Below are positions 1 through 8,257 of a DNA stretch of 64,000 bases, piece by piece. The notes under the pieces are model-generated. The model did not search any database. It saw only the letters and a list, made by a program, of their open reading frames with translations, and was not told where the DNA came from. A program made the position numbers and the translations under genes. Each line of letters opens with the position of its first letter. Positions within the stretch are counted from its first letter, which is position 1. Source of the DNA: JAITMY01 sp031553765 (GTDB lineage Bacteria; Bacteroidota; Bacteroidia; Bacteroidales; UBA932); the NCBI GenBank assembly GCA_031553765.1, contig JAVBKY010000004.1, positions 186,001 to 250,000 on the forward strand, read 5' to 3'.

Positions 1-1
1 C

Positions 2-1195
2 GGCGTTGCTTTCAACTACAAAAATGCTACGCTGCGCCAATCTTTTAACGAATTTCTGAAAGAACTTCAGGAAAGCGGAGAAATGGCCAAAATATACGAT
101 AAGTGGGAGAACCATCTTGACGAGACACCGGTACCAGTGGTAACAGGCGATGGCAGCGGAGGCTTGTTGCGCTTGGGAACAACGGGCGTGAGCATTCCCT
201 TCTCCTTTGTAAAGGATGGCAAACCGGCAGGCGTAGAAGTAGAAATGATGTACCGCTTTGCCTCTAAACACAACATGAAAGTAGAGGTGCAAAAAATGCT
301 TTTCAGCGGGCTAATTCCATCACTAATAACAGGCAAGATAGATGTACTCGCGTCAAGCATTGGCATGACCGATGAGCGCAAAAAGCAGGTAGCATTTTCA
401 GAGTCGCACATACAAATACCCATTCACGTAGTTGCGCTTAAAGATAACATAGCTGCTTGTGCTAATGATGAAAAAACTACCGTAAAGAAAGGTTTCCTCA
501 AAAGTGTTGCCGAGAGTTTCAACAATAACCTAGTAGTGGAAAAGCGCTACATGCTCATAGTAAATGGCCTTACCACCACCATTACCATTACCCTTTTTGC
601 TGTACTATTCGGCACTATTTTCGGTGGACTCATTTGCTTTTTGTGCATGAACCGTAATAAATTTTGGCGAGGTGTAGGAAAAACATACGTGTCCATTGTA
701 GCAGGAACACCCGTGCTGGTATTCCTCATGATTATGTTTTACATTGTATTTGCCAAGCTCCCCATCAGCCCCGTACTGGTTGCCATTCTCGCGCTGGCGC
801 TGGCCTTTGGCGCGTATGTATCGCAAATTTACCAAACCTCCATACAAACCATTGGCAAGGGACAAACCGAGGCCGGTATCGCTATGGGATTTACCAAGGT
901 AGGTACGTTTATTCACATTGTAATGCCTCAAGCTATACGCGTAGCGTTGCCACTGTACAGGGGCGAGGTGATATCAATGCTTAAAACCACAGCCATAGTT
1001 GGTTACATAGCAGTTGAGGACTTAACCAAAGCAGGGGATATTATTCGTAGCCGTACGTTTGATGCTTTTTTCCCGCTCATAGTAGTGGCTATTATTTACT
1101 TTGTTTTGGCACGCCTACTAGCCTACATACTTGAAAGGATAACGCAGAATACAGACCCTAAATATAAGCTTGCAAAAATGCTGCGCAAAGGTTAA
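2..1195 (+). CDS. Amino-acid ABC transporter receptor-permease fusion (5' end outside window)
   Basis: Polar amino-acid importer subunit that joins an extracytoplasmic substrate-binding part to the membrane channel. The frame is open from base 2, so the start lies upstream; 397 residues are visible. The first 33 or so residues look like the C-terminal end of an SBP_bac_3 receptor domain. About 100 residues follow that resemble only the first lobe of a second receptor domain (GTTGVSIPF, then SIGMTDERKKQVAFSE). The rest is a BPD_transp_1 permease with about five hydrophobic segments and the ATPase-docking EAA loop (EAGIAMGF, then IVMPQAIR). The ATPase gene follows 23 bases downstream, so the two are surely one operon. 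The family is clear; the substrate (glutamine, arginine or another amino acid) cannot be told. The truncated second receptor lobe is odd. Confidence 0.88.
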   Translation, partial: GVAFNYKNATLRQSFNEFLKELQESGEMAKIYDKWENHLDETPVPVVTGDGSGGLLRLGTTGVSIPFSFVKDGKPAGVEVEMMYRFASKHNMKVEVQKMLFSGLIPSLITGKIDVLASSIGMTDERKKQVAFSESHIQIPIHVVALKDNIAACANDEKTTVKKGFLKSVAESFNNNLVVEKRYMLIVNGLTTTITITLFAVLFGTIFGGLICFLCMNRNKFWRGVGKTYVSIVAGTPVLVFLMIMFYIVFAKLPISPVLVAILALALAFGAYVSQIYQTSIQTIGKGQTEAGIAMGFTKVGTFIHIVMPQAIRVALPLYRGEVISMLKTTAIVGYIAVEDLTKAGDIIRSRTFDAFFPLIVVAIIYFVLARLLAYILERITQNTDPKYKLAKMLRKG

Positions 1196-1218
1196 CCATT
1201 TTAGAATGTAGTACCAAT

Positions 1219-2343
1219 ATGATACGAGTAGAACACCTATCGAAGAGCTACAGCTCCACGAAAGTACTGACAGATGTAAATGCTGAAATAAAAAAAGGAG
1301 AAGTCATTTCCATTATCGGACCTTCGGGAACAGGGAAAAGCACCTTTTTACGCTGCATCAACCTGCTTGATGCACCATCGGGAGGTCGCATATTTATTGA
1401 TGAAGAAGACATTCTCGCACCACACACCAATGCTCCCAAGCTGCGGCAGAAAATGGGTATGGTATTTCAAAATTTCAACCTATTTGATCACCTTACCGTA
1501 CTCGAAAATCTCACCATTGGTCCTGTAAAATTGCTCAAGCGCGACAAAGAGCAGGCTAAAGTACGCGGACGCGAGCTGCTAAAAATGGTGGGATTAGCCG
1601 AAAAAGAAAACGCGTTTCCATCCGAACTATCAGGCGGGCAAAAGCAGCGTGTTGCTATAGCCCGCTGCCTATCCATGGAGCCGGAAATTATTCTCTTCGA
1701 CGAGCCCACATCAGCGCTTGACCCTACCATGGTAAGCGAAGTACTCGGCGTTATTCGTCGTCTGAAAAAGGAAGGAATGACCATGGCCATTGTGACGCAC
1801 GAAATGAAGTTTGCGCACGACGTATCAACCCGAGTTTTTTACATGGATCAGGGCGTTGTATACGAAGAGGGTACTCCCGATGAAATTTTCAACCACCCCA
1901 AGAAGGAGCGCACACGCGCCTTTATCAACCGTATTCGCAGCTGCCGATTTCGCATAGCCAACGCCAACTATGACCTGTACGCTATGAACGCCGAGGTAGA
2001 GGCATTTTGTGAAAAACATTTTTTCACACCAAAGCGCAGGCACAACACGCTGCTATTGATTGAAGAGTGCATGCAGCTGTGCTTTTCCACCGCCGAAGAT
2101 GTCGCACAAGTGCATCTACGCAACGAGGTTGTCAATGCTGCAGGAGGCATCGACCTCAGCGTAGCTTTTTCTGAAAATACAGACACGGTAGATGTCATTT
2201 TTGAGGCAGACAAAGCTATTGGCAGCATCACAGGCGGTGATGCTGCCGATGCCATAAGCCTTTCAATAATAAAAGGACTCACATCGCACGTGGAGGAAGT
2301 TACCGATGACAAAAATGTAAAACTTACTCTCAAATTAAAATAA
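1219..2343 (+). CDS. Amino-acid ABC transporter ATPase with extra C-terminal domain
   Basis: Energises the upstream receptor-permease fusion. Residues 1-235 are a GlnQ/HisP-type ATPase: Walker A GPSGTGKST at 34-42, signature LSGGQ, Walker B IILFDEPTSALD and the switch region VTHEM. Normal members end near residue 245; this one has 374. The extra ~135 residues hold a segment like the first helix of an anti-sigma-type HATPase fold (LLLIEECMQ), alternating strands, and an end (LSIIKGL, then strand) that resembles the RsbW/HATPase_c_2 C-terminus. The Asn and DxGxG nucleotide-binding residues of that family are not seen, so it is probably a non-catalytic sensor or regulatory domain. The ATPase call is certain; the tail assignment is inference. 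It sits between the permease and a DUF486 gene that begins 9 bases after its stop. Confidence 0.93.
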   Translation: MIRVEHLSKSYSSTKVLTDVNAEIKKGEVISIIGPSGTGKSTFLRCINLLDAPSGGRIFIDEEDILAPHTNAPKLRQKMGMVFQNFNLFDHLTVLENLTIGPVKLLKRDKEQAKVRGRELLKMVGLAEKENAFPSELSGGQKQRVAIARCLSMEPEIILFDEPTSALDPTMVSEVLGVIRRLKKEGMTMAIVTHEMKFAHDVSTRVFYMDQGVVYEEGTPDEIFNHPKKERTRAFINRIRSCRFRIANANYDLYAMNAEVEAFCEKHFFTPKRRHNTLLLIEECMQLCFSTAEDVAQVHLRNEVVNAAGGIDLSVAFSENTDTVDVIFEADKAIGSITGGDAADAISLSIIKGLTSHVEEVTDDKNVKLTLKLK

Positions 2344-2352
2344 GAAAAGAAA

Positions 2353-2721
2353 ATGAGAGGGGTATATACTATTTTGCTACTCATAGTAGCCAATATTTTT
2401 ATGACATTTGCATGGTATGGACATCTTAAGTTAACCGAGTACAAGTGGTTTTCAAGCCTGCCTTTGGTAGCCATTATACTATTGAGTTGGGGTGTGGCAC
2501 TATTCGAATACTTTTTTCAGGTACCTGCCAACCGCTTGGGTTTTATAGAAAACGGAGGTCCTTTTACATTATTTCAACTAAAAGTAATTCAAGAAGTTAT
2601 CACACTTACCGTGTTCACTTTTTTTGCTATCAACGTATTCAAAACCGAAACGCTGCGCCTTAACCACTTTGTCGGATTTTTGTTCTTGGTGCTGGCGGTG
2701 TATTTTATATTTAAAAAATAG
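2353..2721 (+). CDS. DMT-superfamily protein, DUF486 family
   Basis: Small inner-membrane protein of 122 residues, the usual size of the DUF486 family, whose members have no established function. Four hydrophobic segments are visible, at roughly residues 3-20, 35-55, 72-92 and 102-120. The family-like motif FAWYGHLK lies after the first segment and FEYFFQVPANRLG after the second. It starts 9 bases after the ABC ATPase stop and is probably co-transcribed with it, but nothing in the sequence ties it to amino-acid import; it may be a hitch-hiker in the operon. Confidence 0.82.
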   Translation: MRGVYTILLLIVANIFMTFAWYGHLKLTEYKWFSSLPLVAIILLSWGVALFEYFFQVPANRLGFIENGGPFTLFQLKVIQEVITLTVFTFFAINVFKTETLRLNHFVGFLFLVLAVYFIFKK

Positions 2722-2743
2722 TACTTCTAATAATAGATAAAAT

Positions 2744-2833
2744 GATAAATGCGCTGCGCACGATAAACGCTTCGCGATAAATTTATCGCCACGTAGTGGC
2801 ATTTATCCTTTTATCGCACGTAGTGCATTTATC
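2744..2833. repeat. Array of short hairpins punctuated by GATAAA/TTTATC
   Basis: The gap behind the DUF486 gene holds small palindromes (GCGCTGCGC, CGCTTCGCG, GCCACGTAGTGGC, GCACGTAGTGC), each bounded by GATAAA on the left half or TTTATC on the right half. The whole array is roughly mirror-symmetric. It could act as a processing or termination signal, or be the remnant of a mobile palindrome. No T-tract follows directly. Confidence 0.6.
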
Positions 2834-2844
2834 CATATTTTTGC

Positions 2845-2852
2845 TACCTTTG
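2845..2852 (+). promoter_or_regulatory. Bacteroidetes -7 box
   Basis: TACCTTTG matches the TAnnTTTG -7 consensus and lies 40 bases before the ATG of the small conserved gene. No clear TTTG -33 box is seen at the normal distance. Confidence 0.5.
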
Positions 2853-2892
2853 CACCCATTATTATTAATATTCACATTCAAAAACAATAGAC

Positions 2893-3165
2893 ATGGCTAA
2901 CCTACGTACCATTAAAAAAGACATCGACTTTTTAGTTGAAGAAATAATTTCGGACTGCTACCTGTTCATTAACTTTCATCCCGGTAAGAAGGAGGAAGAA
3001 GTAGAGGCAATTTTACTTGATGCCGTTAACCTACGTAATGATCTGTTTGATCGTATTAACAACGCACCTAAGGATAAGGTAAAGCAGCACTACAGCAAGG
3101 TTTCGAAGGATCTGCTTGAAGGCATTGACAAAATGTTTGGTCGCATTAGCGACTTGGCAAAGTAA
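2893..3165 (+). CDS. Small conserved protein of unknown function
   Basis: A 90-residue, helix-rich, charged soluble protein with no signal peptide or membrane segment. I recognise it only as resembling short hypothetical proteins of Bacteroidetes; no function is known to me. Its calling rests on a -7 box 40 bases upstream, a clean ATG, no competing frame and a strong intrinsic terminator directly behind it, so it looks like a single-gene transcription unit. The predicted helices (around residues 5-25, 32-55 and 62-88) would suit a small helical bundle or adaptor. Confidence 0.75.
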   Translation: MANLRTIKKDIDFLVEEIISDCYLFINFHPGKKEEEVEAILLDAVNLRNDLFDRINNAPKDKVKQHYSKVSKDLLEGIDKMFGRISDLAK

Positions 3166-3183
3166 TCTGCTTTTTCGCATAGC

Positions 3184-3217
3184 AAAAGCCTTTCTCCGCA
3201 AGGAGGGAGGCTTTTTT
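3184..3217 (+). terminator. Intrinsic terminator
   Basis: AAAAGCC-TTTCTCC pairs with GGAGGGA-GGCTTTT around a GCAA loop and is followed by a T-tract. It closes the transcript of the small conserved gene. Confidence 0.8.
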
Positions 3218-3638
3218 GTTTATAACAAGTCCCGCACAAACGACATTTTATTAACCGCGGGTGCAACCTACAGTAATGGTACACTCCGCTTATTGCGTAA
3301 TTTGGGTTGAATTATCCCGTAGGGATATAATATTGTTAGAAAAAGGTAAGGAAACTTGCGTGGCGCGCGGAGCAAGTTTTTCCCTTAAAATAAGCTTATG
3401 CTCTGCGCGCCACATGTAGTGATTACGTGTATTTACTGCCAACATTTCATACCTAACGGCATAAAAGAATATTAGAGATTACGTTTGCGAGGAGATTGGC
3501 TCCCCCCGTGGGACAAAAAACTCATTAAACCTCCGTTAATTTTTCTTTTCCCCGATAACAATTTGTCATTTTTTATCATACCTTTACAGCGAACAATAAG
3601 TATTTACATAAATATTTGATTGATAAATATTTAACAAA
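3218..3638. other. Intergenic region before kdsA, no gene
   Basis: No supported coding frame. It contains a decayed copy of the composite repeat: an AACCGCGGGT arm near 3253 and a GC-rich palindromic core at 3362-3411. The stretch from 3480 to 3638 is AT-rich and must hold the kdsA promoter. A near -7 box (TACCTTTA, 3579-3586) is the best candidate, but its spacing to an upstream TTTG is short. Confidence 0.6.
3362..3411. repeat. GC-rich palindromic core repeat, copy 1
   Basis: Imperfect palindrome: GCGCGCGGAGCAAG on the left, GCTCTGCGCGC on the right, and a loop containing TTTCCCTT. The same unit is found at 18258-18305, 25216-25263 and 57799-57847. Confidence 0.8.
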
Positions 3639-4478
3639 ATGTTTTTACCATCAGTAAAACCCATAAGTATAGCCCATAAATTCCACATTGGCAGCAACAA
3701 CAGCCGCTTTAGTCTTATAGCCGGTCCATGCGTAATGGAAAGCGCTCAAATGACCATGGAGGTTGCAGCCGAGCTGAAAAAAATTTGTGAAGAACTGGGG
3801 CTAAACCTCATCTTCAAATCCTCCTTTGATAAGGCCAACCGCTCATCGGGACATTCACCTCGCGGTTTGGGCTTAGATAAAGGGTTACAAATTTTACAAG
3901 ATGTAAAAAGCAAGCTCCAGTTGTCCGTCACCACTGACGTGCACGAGAGCTGGCAGTGCGAGCCCGTAGGCAAGGTGGCTGATGTAATACAAATACCCGC
4001 TTTTCTTGCGCGACAAACCGATTTACTGGTAGCCGCCGCCAACACGGGTAAGGTAATCAACGTAAAAAAAGGACAATTCATGTCGCCCACCGATATGAAA
4101 AACGTAATAGTAAAGTTGGAAGAAGCGGGCAACAACAACATACTGCTATGTGAGCGCGGCGTAATGTTTGGATACAACAATTTGGTGGTAGATATGGGGG
4201 GCTTGGTGGAAATGCGCGCGCTGGGTTACCCCGTAGTATTTGATGCTACGCACTCCGTGCAAAAACCCGGCGGGCAAGGCACCAGCACAGGTGGCAACCG
4301 CGAACTTGTACCGCCCCTCATGCGCGCTGCACTTGCCGTAGGCGTTGATGCCATATTTGCCGAGGTGCACCCCAATCCCGACAAAGCTTTTTCCGATGGC
4401 CCTAACCAGCTGCGCTTGGACAGCGTGAAGGAAATTTTGAAGGTGGCAATTGAGGTGGATGCAATAGTGAAAAAGTAG
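3639..4478 (+). CDS. kdsA: 3-deoxy-8-phosphooctulonate (KDO-8-P) synthase
   Basis: Condenses phosphoenolpyruvate with arabinose 5-phosphate to KDO 8-phosphate, the precursor of the inner-core sugar of lipopolysaccharide, in the cytoplasm. The 279 residues form one TIM-barrel DAHP-synthetase-type domain of normal length. The signatures LIAGPCVMES, FKSSFDKANRSS and HSVQKPGGQ are present. Cys31, His205, Glu242 and Asp253 occupy the four metal-ligand positions. Cysteine, rather than the asparagine of the E. coli enzyme, marks the metal-dependent class. kdsD, which makes its arabinose 5-phosphate substrate, follows 113 bases later on the same strand. Confidence 0.97.
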   Translation: MFLPSVKPISIAHKFHIGSNNSRFSLIAGPCVMESAQMTMEVAAELKKICEELGLNLIFKSSFDKANRSSGHSPRGLGLDKGLQILQDVKSKLQLSVTTDVHESWQCEPVGKVADVIQIPAFLARQTDLLVAAANTGKVINVKKGQFMSPTDMKNVIVKLEEAGNNNILLCERGVMFGYNNLVVDMGGLVEMRALGYPVVFDATHSVQKPGGQGTSTGGNRELVPPLMRAALAVGVDAIFAEVHPNPDKAFSDGPNQLRLDSVKEILKVAIEVDAIVKK

Positions 4479-4591
4479 GCAATTCGCAGTTGGCAATAGG
4501 CAGTGCATGTCACACTGAGCCTGTCGAAGTGGTGCGGCGGGGATAGAGCGGGGAATAAATTGTAAATAGTAATTTGTAAATAGTAAATCAC
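4479..4591. repeat. Intergenic repeat between kdsA and kdsD
   Basis: Contains CACTGAGCCTGTCGAAGTG (4513-4531), a short imperfect palindrome commonly scattered in Bacteroidetes intergenic DNA, followed by AT-rich direct repeats of the type TTGTAAATAGTAA. A related CTTCGACAAACTCAGCATG lies at 59510-59528. Confidence 0.55.
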
Positions 4592-5551
4592 ATGATGGAT
4601 TTCGCAAAACGCGCCCAAGAAGTTTTCGACCTCGAAATAGAGGAACTTCAAAAAGTCAAATCCCGCATTGGTAAAGAAATGGACGACGTGGTGGAGCTTA
4701 TCTACAATTCTAAAGGAAAAATTGTAATCACGGGAATTGGCAAGACCGGCATCATTGGAAAAAAAATATCATCATCGCTAGCATCAACCGGAACACCGTC
4801 TATTTTTATGAATGCTGCCGAAGCAGTACACGGTGACTTAGGCATGATTTCGCGCGGCGATGTGGTAGTAGCTATATCCAACAGCGGCAGCTCACAGGAG
4901 GTAGTCAACATTATGGCGCCCATCAAAAATATGGGATGCCCTGTGGTAGCCATGACTGGAAATAAAAATTCGCCGCTGGCAAAAGAAGCCAACTACATAC
5001 TCGATACTAACGTAGAGCGCGAAGCATGCCCTATGGGGCTTGCCCCCACCACATCTACCAGCGCCACGCTGCTTATGGGCGATGCCTTAGTGGTTTGCCT
5101 TATCGATCGTCGTGGATTTAAAGCAAAAAGCTACGCGCTATACCACCCCGGTGGCGCGCTTGGCCGACGACTTTTGTCGAAGGTAAAAAACTACATGCGT
5201 ACCGACATACCTAAAGTAAGTGAGAGCAGCGTAATGCGCGATATTATTTACGAAGTAAGCAGCAAGCGCCTTGGCATGGCTATGGTGTGCAATGCCGAGG
5301 GAAAAACGGTGGGCATCATTACCGACGGCGATATACGTCGCGCCATGGGAAAGTTTGGGGACAAAGTTATGAGCATAAAAGCCGACGAGTTTATGACACC
5401 AAGCTTCAAGTACATCTCACCCGAGGCTATGGTAAACGATGCGCTTGAAATGATGGATCTGAATAAGATTATGAATCTTGCTGTACTGGAAAATAATGTA
5501 GTGATAGGTATTATTGCCATGCACGACATTATGGAGTTTAGAAAAGGATAA
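4592..5551 (+). CDS. kdsD: D-arabinose 5-phosphate isomerase
   Basis: Converts ribulose 5-phosphate to arabinose 5-phosphate for KDO synthesis. Residues ~30-190 are a SIS sugar-isomerase domain (VITGIGKTGIIGKKI, AISNSGSSQE, ALYHPGGALGRR). Two CBS domains follow at about 205-260 and 270-319 (IITDGDIRR). Length and domain order match KdsD/GutQ; the pairing with kdsA favours KdsD. The start used is the first ATG of an ATGATG pair; the second is equally possible and changes only one residue. Confidence 0.95.
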   Translation: MMDFAKRAQEVFDLEIEELQKVKSRIGKEMDDVVELIYNSKGKIVITGIGKTGIIGKKISSSLASTGTPSIFMNAAEAVHGDLGMISRGDVVVAISNSGSSQEVVNIMAPIKNMGCPVVAMTGNKNSPLAKEANYILDTNVEREACPMGLAPTTSTSATLLMGDALVVCLIDRRGFKAKSYALYHPGGALGRRLLSKVKNYMRTDIPKVSESSVMRDIIYEVSSKRLGMAMVCNAEGKTVGIITDGDIRRAMGKFGDKVMSIKADEFMTPSFKYISPEAMVNDALEMMDLNKIMNLAVLENNVVIGIIAMHDIMEFRKG

Positions 5552-5572
5552 AAGGTAAGAGATGGGAGCTAA

Positions 5573-5602
5573 CCCTAACAAGGCTTTGAACCCCTGTTAG
5601 GG
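5573..5602. repeat. CCCTAACA hairpin repeat, copy 1
   Basis: CCCTAACA pairs with TGTTAGGG. It belongs to the family also found at 30444-30475, 34827-34858 and 62074-62160. Here it lies between the convergent kdsD and TonB-receptor genes and may help end transcription, though no T-tract adjoins it. Confidence 0.65.
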
Positions 5603-5661
5603 CTTAATCTTATGGAGTGTAGAAATCATAAGGCCTGAAATTGCTTCGTCGCTCCTCCTCG

Positions 5662-8169
5662 CTATAGTCCCCTACCCCTTGGCGGCTCCTCCGGCGATAG
5701 CTCCACGCTTTGCTTTGAGCGGCGGTTCATGGATTCGGTATCCAGCTTACCAAACTTGTACATAATGGTAAAGCGAAGCTGGCGAGAATTCTGCGTACGC
5801 TCGCTATTGCTCTCAAACCCATCACCCGACGAGTAGTTCACGTACTTATACGTATTAAACGCATCGTACAGCGCAACGGTAGCCGTCAGCGTTTTTTCAA
5901 AGAAGGTGCGACGCAGGCTGAAATCTACCGTACCATACTCTTGGGAATGTCCTTGCGCTGTCACGTTAGGAAGCGAATAGCGTCCCGAAGCATTAAAAAC
6001 AAAACCCAGGGGAAAATTGTAGGTAGCCGTTAGCGATGCACGCCCACTCCACAAGTCTGATTTATACGATTCGTTATTGCGCATACCCTGCATCACGTTG
6101 TAGCTACCGTTGAGCGTTGCTGCTACCGTCAACTTTTTTATCTGCTTATAGCGAAAAATAAGGGTAGCGCCTGCCACATCATTACGTCCCACGTTCTCCA
6201 AACGACTCACCGTAACCGTATCCGGGTCGGCATCAGGCACATAATTACGCACGTCATCCATAAAGCGAATGCGCTGTATCACATCTTCTGTGCGCGAATA
6301 GTATGCCTCAACGCTAAGCATATTTTTCGACTTGCGATAAAACTGCGAAAAGCTGAACTCCACGCTATGCGTGTATGAGGGCTTCAAGTCGGGACTACCA
6401 AGGCGAATATTTTGCAAGTTGGAAACATCGGAGTACGGCACCAACTGCAAAAATGAGGGACGCGAAATACGCGCAGAATAGGACGCTACTACACGCTGAT
6501 CATCACCCAAGTTATAGGTAAGGAATGCTGAAGGAAAAACGTAAAAGTAGGGTGTATTCACAAACGCCTTTGTGCCGTCCTTAAGTATTGATTCTCCATC
6601 CATAAACGACTGCTCGGCACGCAAGCCCAACTTGTAGCCTATATTGCCAAACGTGTAAGCAAAGTCAAAGTAAGCCGAATAAATTTGTTCGGTAAATTTG
6701 TAATCTTCAGCCTGCGTGCTATCGGGAATAAAAGGCAACGCACCATTATTCAACATTTCCGCATCGTACTTCGTTTTGTTCCACTGGTTATTAGCACTCA
6801 CTCCCACCTCCAACTTCCCCTTATCTTTTATAGGATACACGTAGTCCGACTTTGCCAACATGCGGTTACGCTTCACTCCGCCAAACTTGGTTTGCCACTT
6901 CAGCTCCTCCGGATAAAAAACAGAATCCGGCGAAGGGTACCTTCTTTCCATCTCCGTTTTATACGAAGTATTTCTATCATACTCCTCGTAAGAGTAGCGC
7001 AAGTCTGCCGTTAACTCATGCTCAATTTTCGGGTTAAAAGAGTGCTTATAGTTAAACTCCGTTACGTAGCTGTCATTATTGTTCTCTGCCGTATTTTGGC
7101 GAGTACCTTGTCGATAGGTAAGCATTGCAGGAACTCGATTGTACTGCATGTTTATGCCCTCATTATTCTGCGAACTACCCAAACTCACCAACTCCGAAAC
7201 CGTAATAGCATCCTTATCGTTGAAAAAGTAGTCAAAACCAAACTTGTAAATACCCGAGGGTGATTTTGAGTTGGTGTGCGAGGTCTGATTCATCTGTTCA
7301 TATACCGTATCAGCCCTAAGATTTTTACGCTCACTCTCCACATCGTACTCACGCGTATACTGGCGACCGTTGGCCGTAAAAAAGTAGTTCACCTTACCCA
7401 CCCTATAGTTGAGCGTAGCGCCGCCACGCAGCTGCGCGTTGGGTGCGTAGCTGGCGCTCACAGCGCCATTGTAACCACGAATTTTACTTTTCTTGAGCAC
7501 AATATTTACAATACCACCGGCACCTTCGGACTGATAGCGTGCCGAGGGATTAGTTATCACCTCTACCCTTTCAATCACATCGGCAGGAAGCATTTGCATG
7601 GTAGTTTGCACATCAGGATATGGCGACGGACGACCATCAACCGTAACAGCTACTGACTTTCCGCGCATTTGCAGGTTATCATCTGCATCCACCTCCAGCA
7701 TGGGAATCTGACGTAGAATATCCACCGCGCTACCACCTGCTACACCTTCTATTTTGTCGGCATCAAACACCTTTTTATCAGCCTGCATGGTAAAGCTGTT
7801 GGCCTCCGCAATTATCACCACCTCCTGCAGCTCCTCGGTTGACTCCTTTACCGATATCACACCCAAATCAAGTCGGGGTTGTGCCTTAGAGACTTGCACT
7901 CGTCGAGTTACAGCAGTATAACCCACAAAACTTATATGCAGGTCATACTCGCCAAAAGCAACGGATGTAAAGGAAAACGCACCCACATCATCGGTTTGCA
8001 AGCCTTTTACCAGCTGCCCTGTCGATGCTTTTTTGAGAAGAACGGTGGCAAAAGGCAACGGTTCTACAGTCATGGAATCCACAGCTATACCTTTTACTGT
8101 GCCCGTAGTTTGCGCAGAAAGGGAGAAAAAGAATAAAAGGACAATGGGGAAAAGAAGTAGTTTTTTCAT
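5662..8169 (-). CDS. TonB-dependent outer-membrane receptor (CarboxypepD_reg, plug, OMP_b-brl_3)
   Basis: Outer-membrane beta-barrel of 835 residues. A signal peptide starts at MKKLLLFPIVLLF and ends at SLSAQ. A carboxypeptidase-regulatory-like domain follows (~22-100), then a plug domain (~105-225; DILRQIPMLEVD, AGGIVNIVLKK) and a long barrel rich in aromatic-ended strands. The barrel is the OMP_b-brl_3 type, common for receptors of unknown substrate. The longer frame starting at 8205 adds 12 non-signal residues and overlaps the promoter box, so the ATG at 8169 is preferred. No SusD partner is adjacent, so it is not a classic SusCD pair. The last ~20 residues (ELSPEEPPRGRGL) are unusually charged for a barrel end, which normally finishes in an aromatic residue. 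Confidence 0.9.
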   Translation of the reverse strand: MKKLLLFPIVLLFFFSLSAQTTGTVKGIAVDSMTVEPLPFATVLLKKASTGQLVKGLQTDDVGAFSFTSVAFGEYDLHISFVGYTAVTRRVQVSKAQPRLDLGVISVKESTEELQEVVIIAEANSFTMQADKKVFDADKIEGVAGGSAVDILRQIPMLEVDADDNLQMRGKSVAVTVDGRPSPYPDVQTTMQMLPADVIERVEVITNPSARYQSEGAGGIVNIVLKKSKIRGYNGAVSASYAPNAQLRGGATLNYRVGKVNYFFTANGRQYTREYDVESERKNLRADTVYEQMNQTSHTNSKSPSGIYKFGFDYFFNDKDAITVSELVSLGSSQNNEGINMQYNRVPAMLTYRQGTRQNTAENNNDSYVTEFNYKHSFNPKIEHELTADLRYSYEEYDRNTSYKTEMERRYPSPDSVFYPEELKWQTKFGGVKRNRMLAKSDYVYPIKDKGKLEVGVSANNQWNKTKYDAEMLNNGALPFIPDSTQAEDYKFTEQIYSAYFDFAYTFGNIGYKLGLRAEQSFMDGESILKDGTKAFVNTPYFYVFPSAFLTYNLGDDQRVVASYSARISRPSFLQLVPYSDVSNLQNIRLGSPDLKPSYTHSVEFSFSQFYRKSKNMLSVEAYYSRTEDVIQRIRFMDDVRNYVPDADPDTVTVSRLENVGRNDVAGATLIFRYKQIKKLTVAATLNGSYNVMQGMRNNESYKSDLWSGRASLTATYNFPLGFVFNASGRYSLPNVTAQGHSQEYGTVDFSLRRTFFEKTLTATVALYDAFNTYKYVNYSSGDGFESNSERTQNSRQLRFTIMYKFGKLDTESMNRRSKQSVELSPEEPPRGRGL

Positions 8170-8174
8170 TTTCA

Positions 8175-8182
8175 CAAAGGTA
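8175..8182 (-). promoter_or_regulatory. -7 box immediately before the TonB-receptor start
   Basis: On the minus strand TACCTTTG ends only 5 bases before the ATG at 8169. If used, the mRNA would have almost no leader. Confidence 0.45.
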
Positions 8183-8207
8183 CAAAATTCGCATACGCCC
8201 GGCAACA

Positions 8208-8238
8208 GAAAAGCCGGAGTATGATGCTCCGGCTTTTC
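8208..8238 (-). terminator. Intrinsic terminator after glmS
   Basis: GAAAAGCCGGAG pairs exactly with CTCCGGCTTTTC around a 7-base loop. On the minus strand it ends in TTTTC and follows the glmS stop. Confidence 0.75.
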
Positions 8239-8257
8239 GTTAAAAATAATTTTACTG

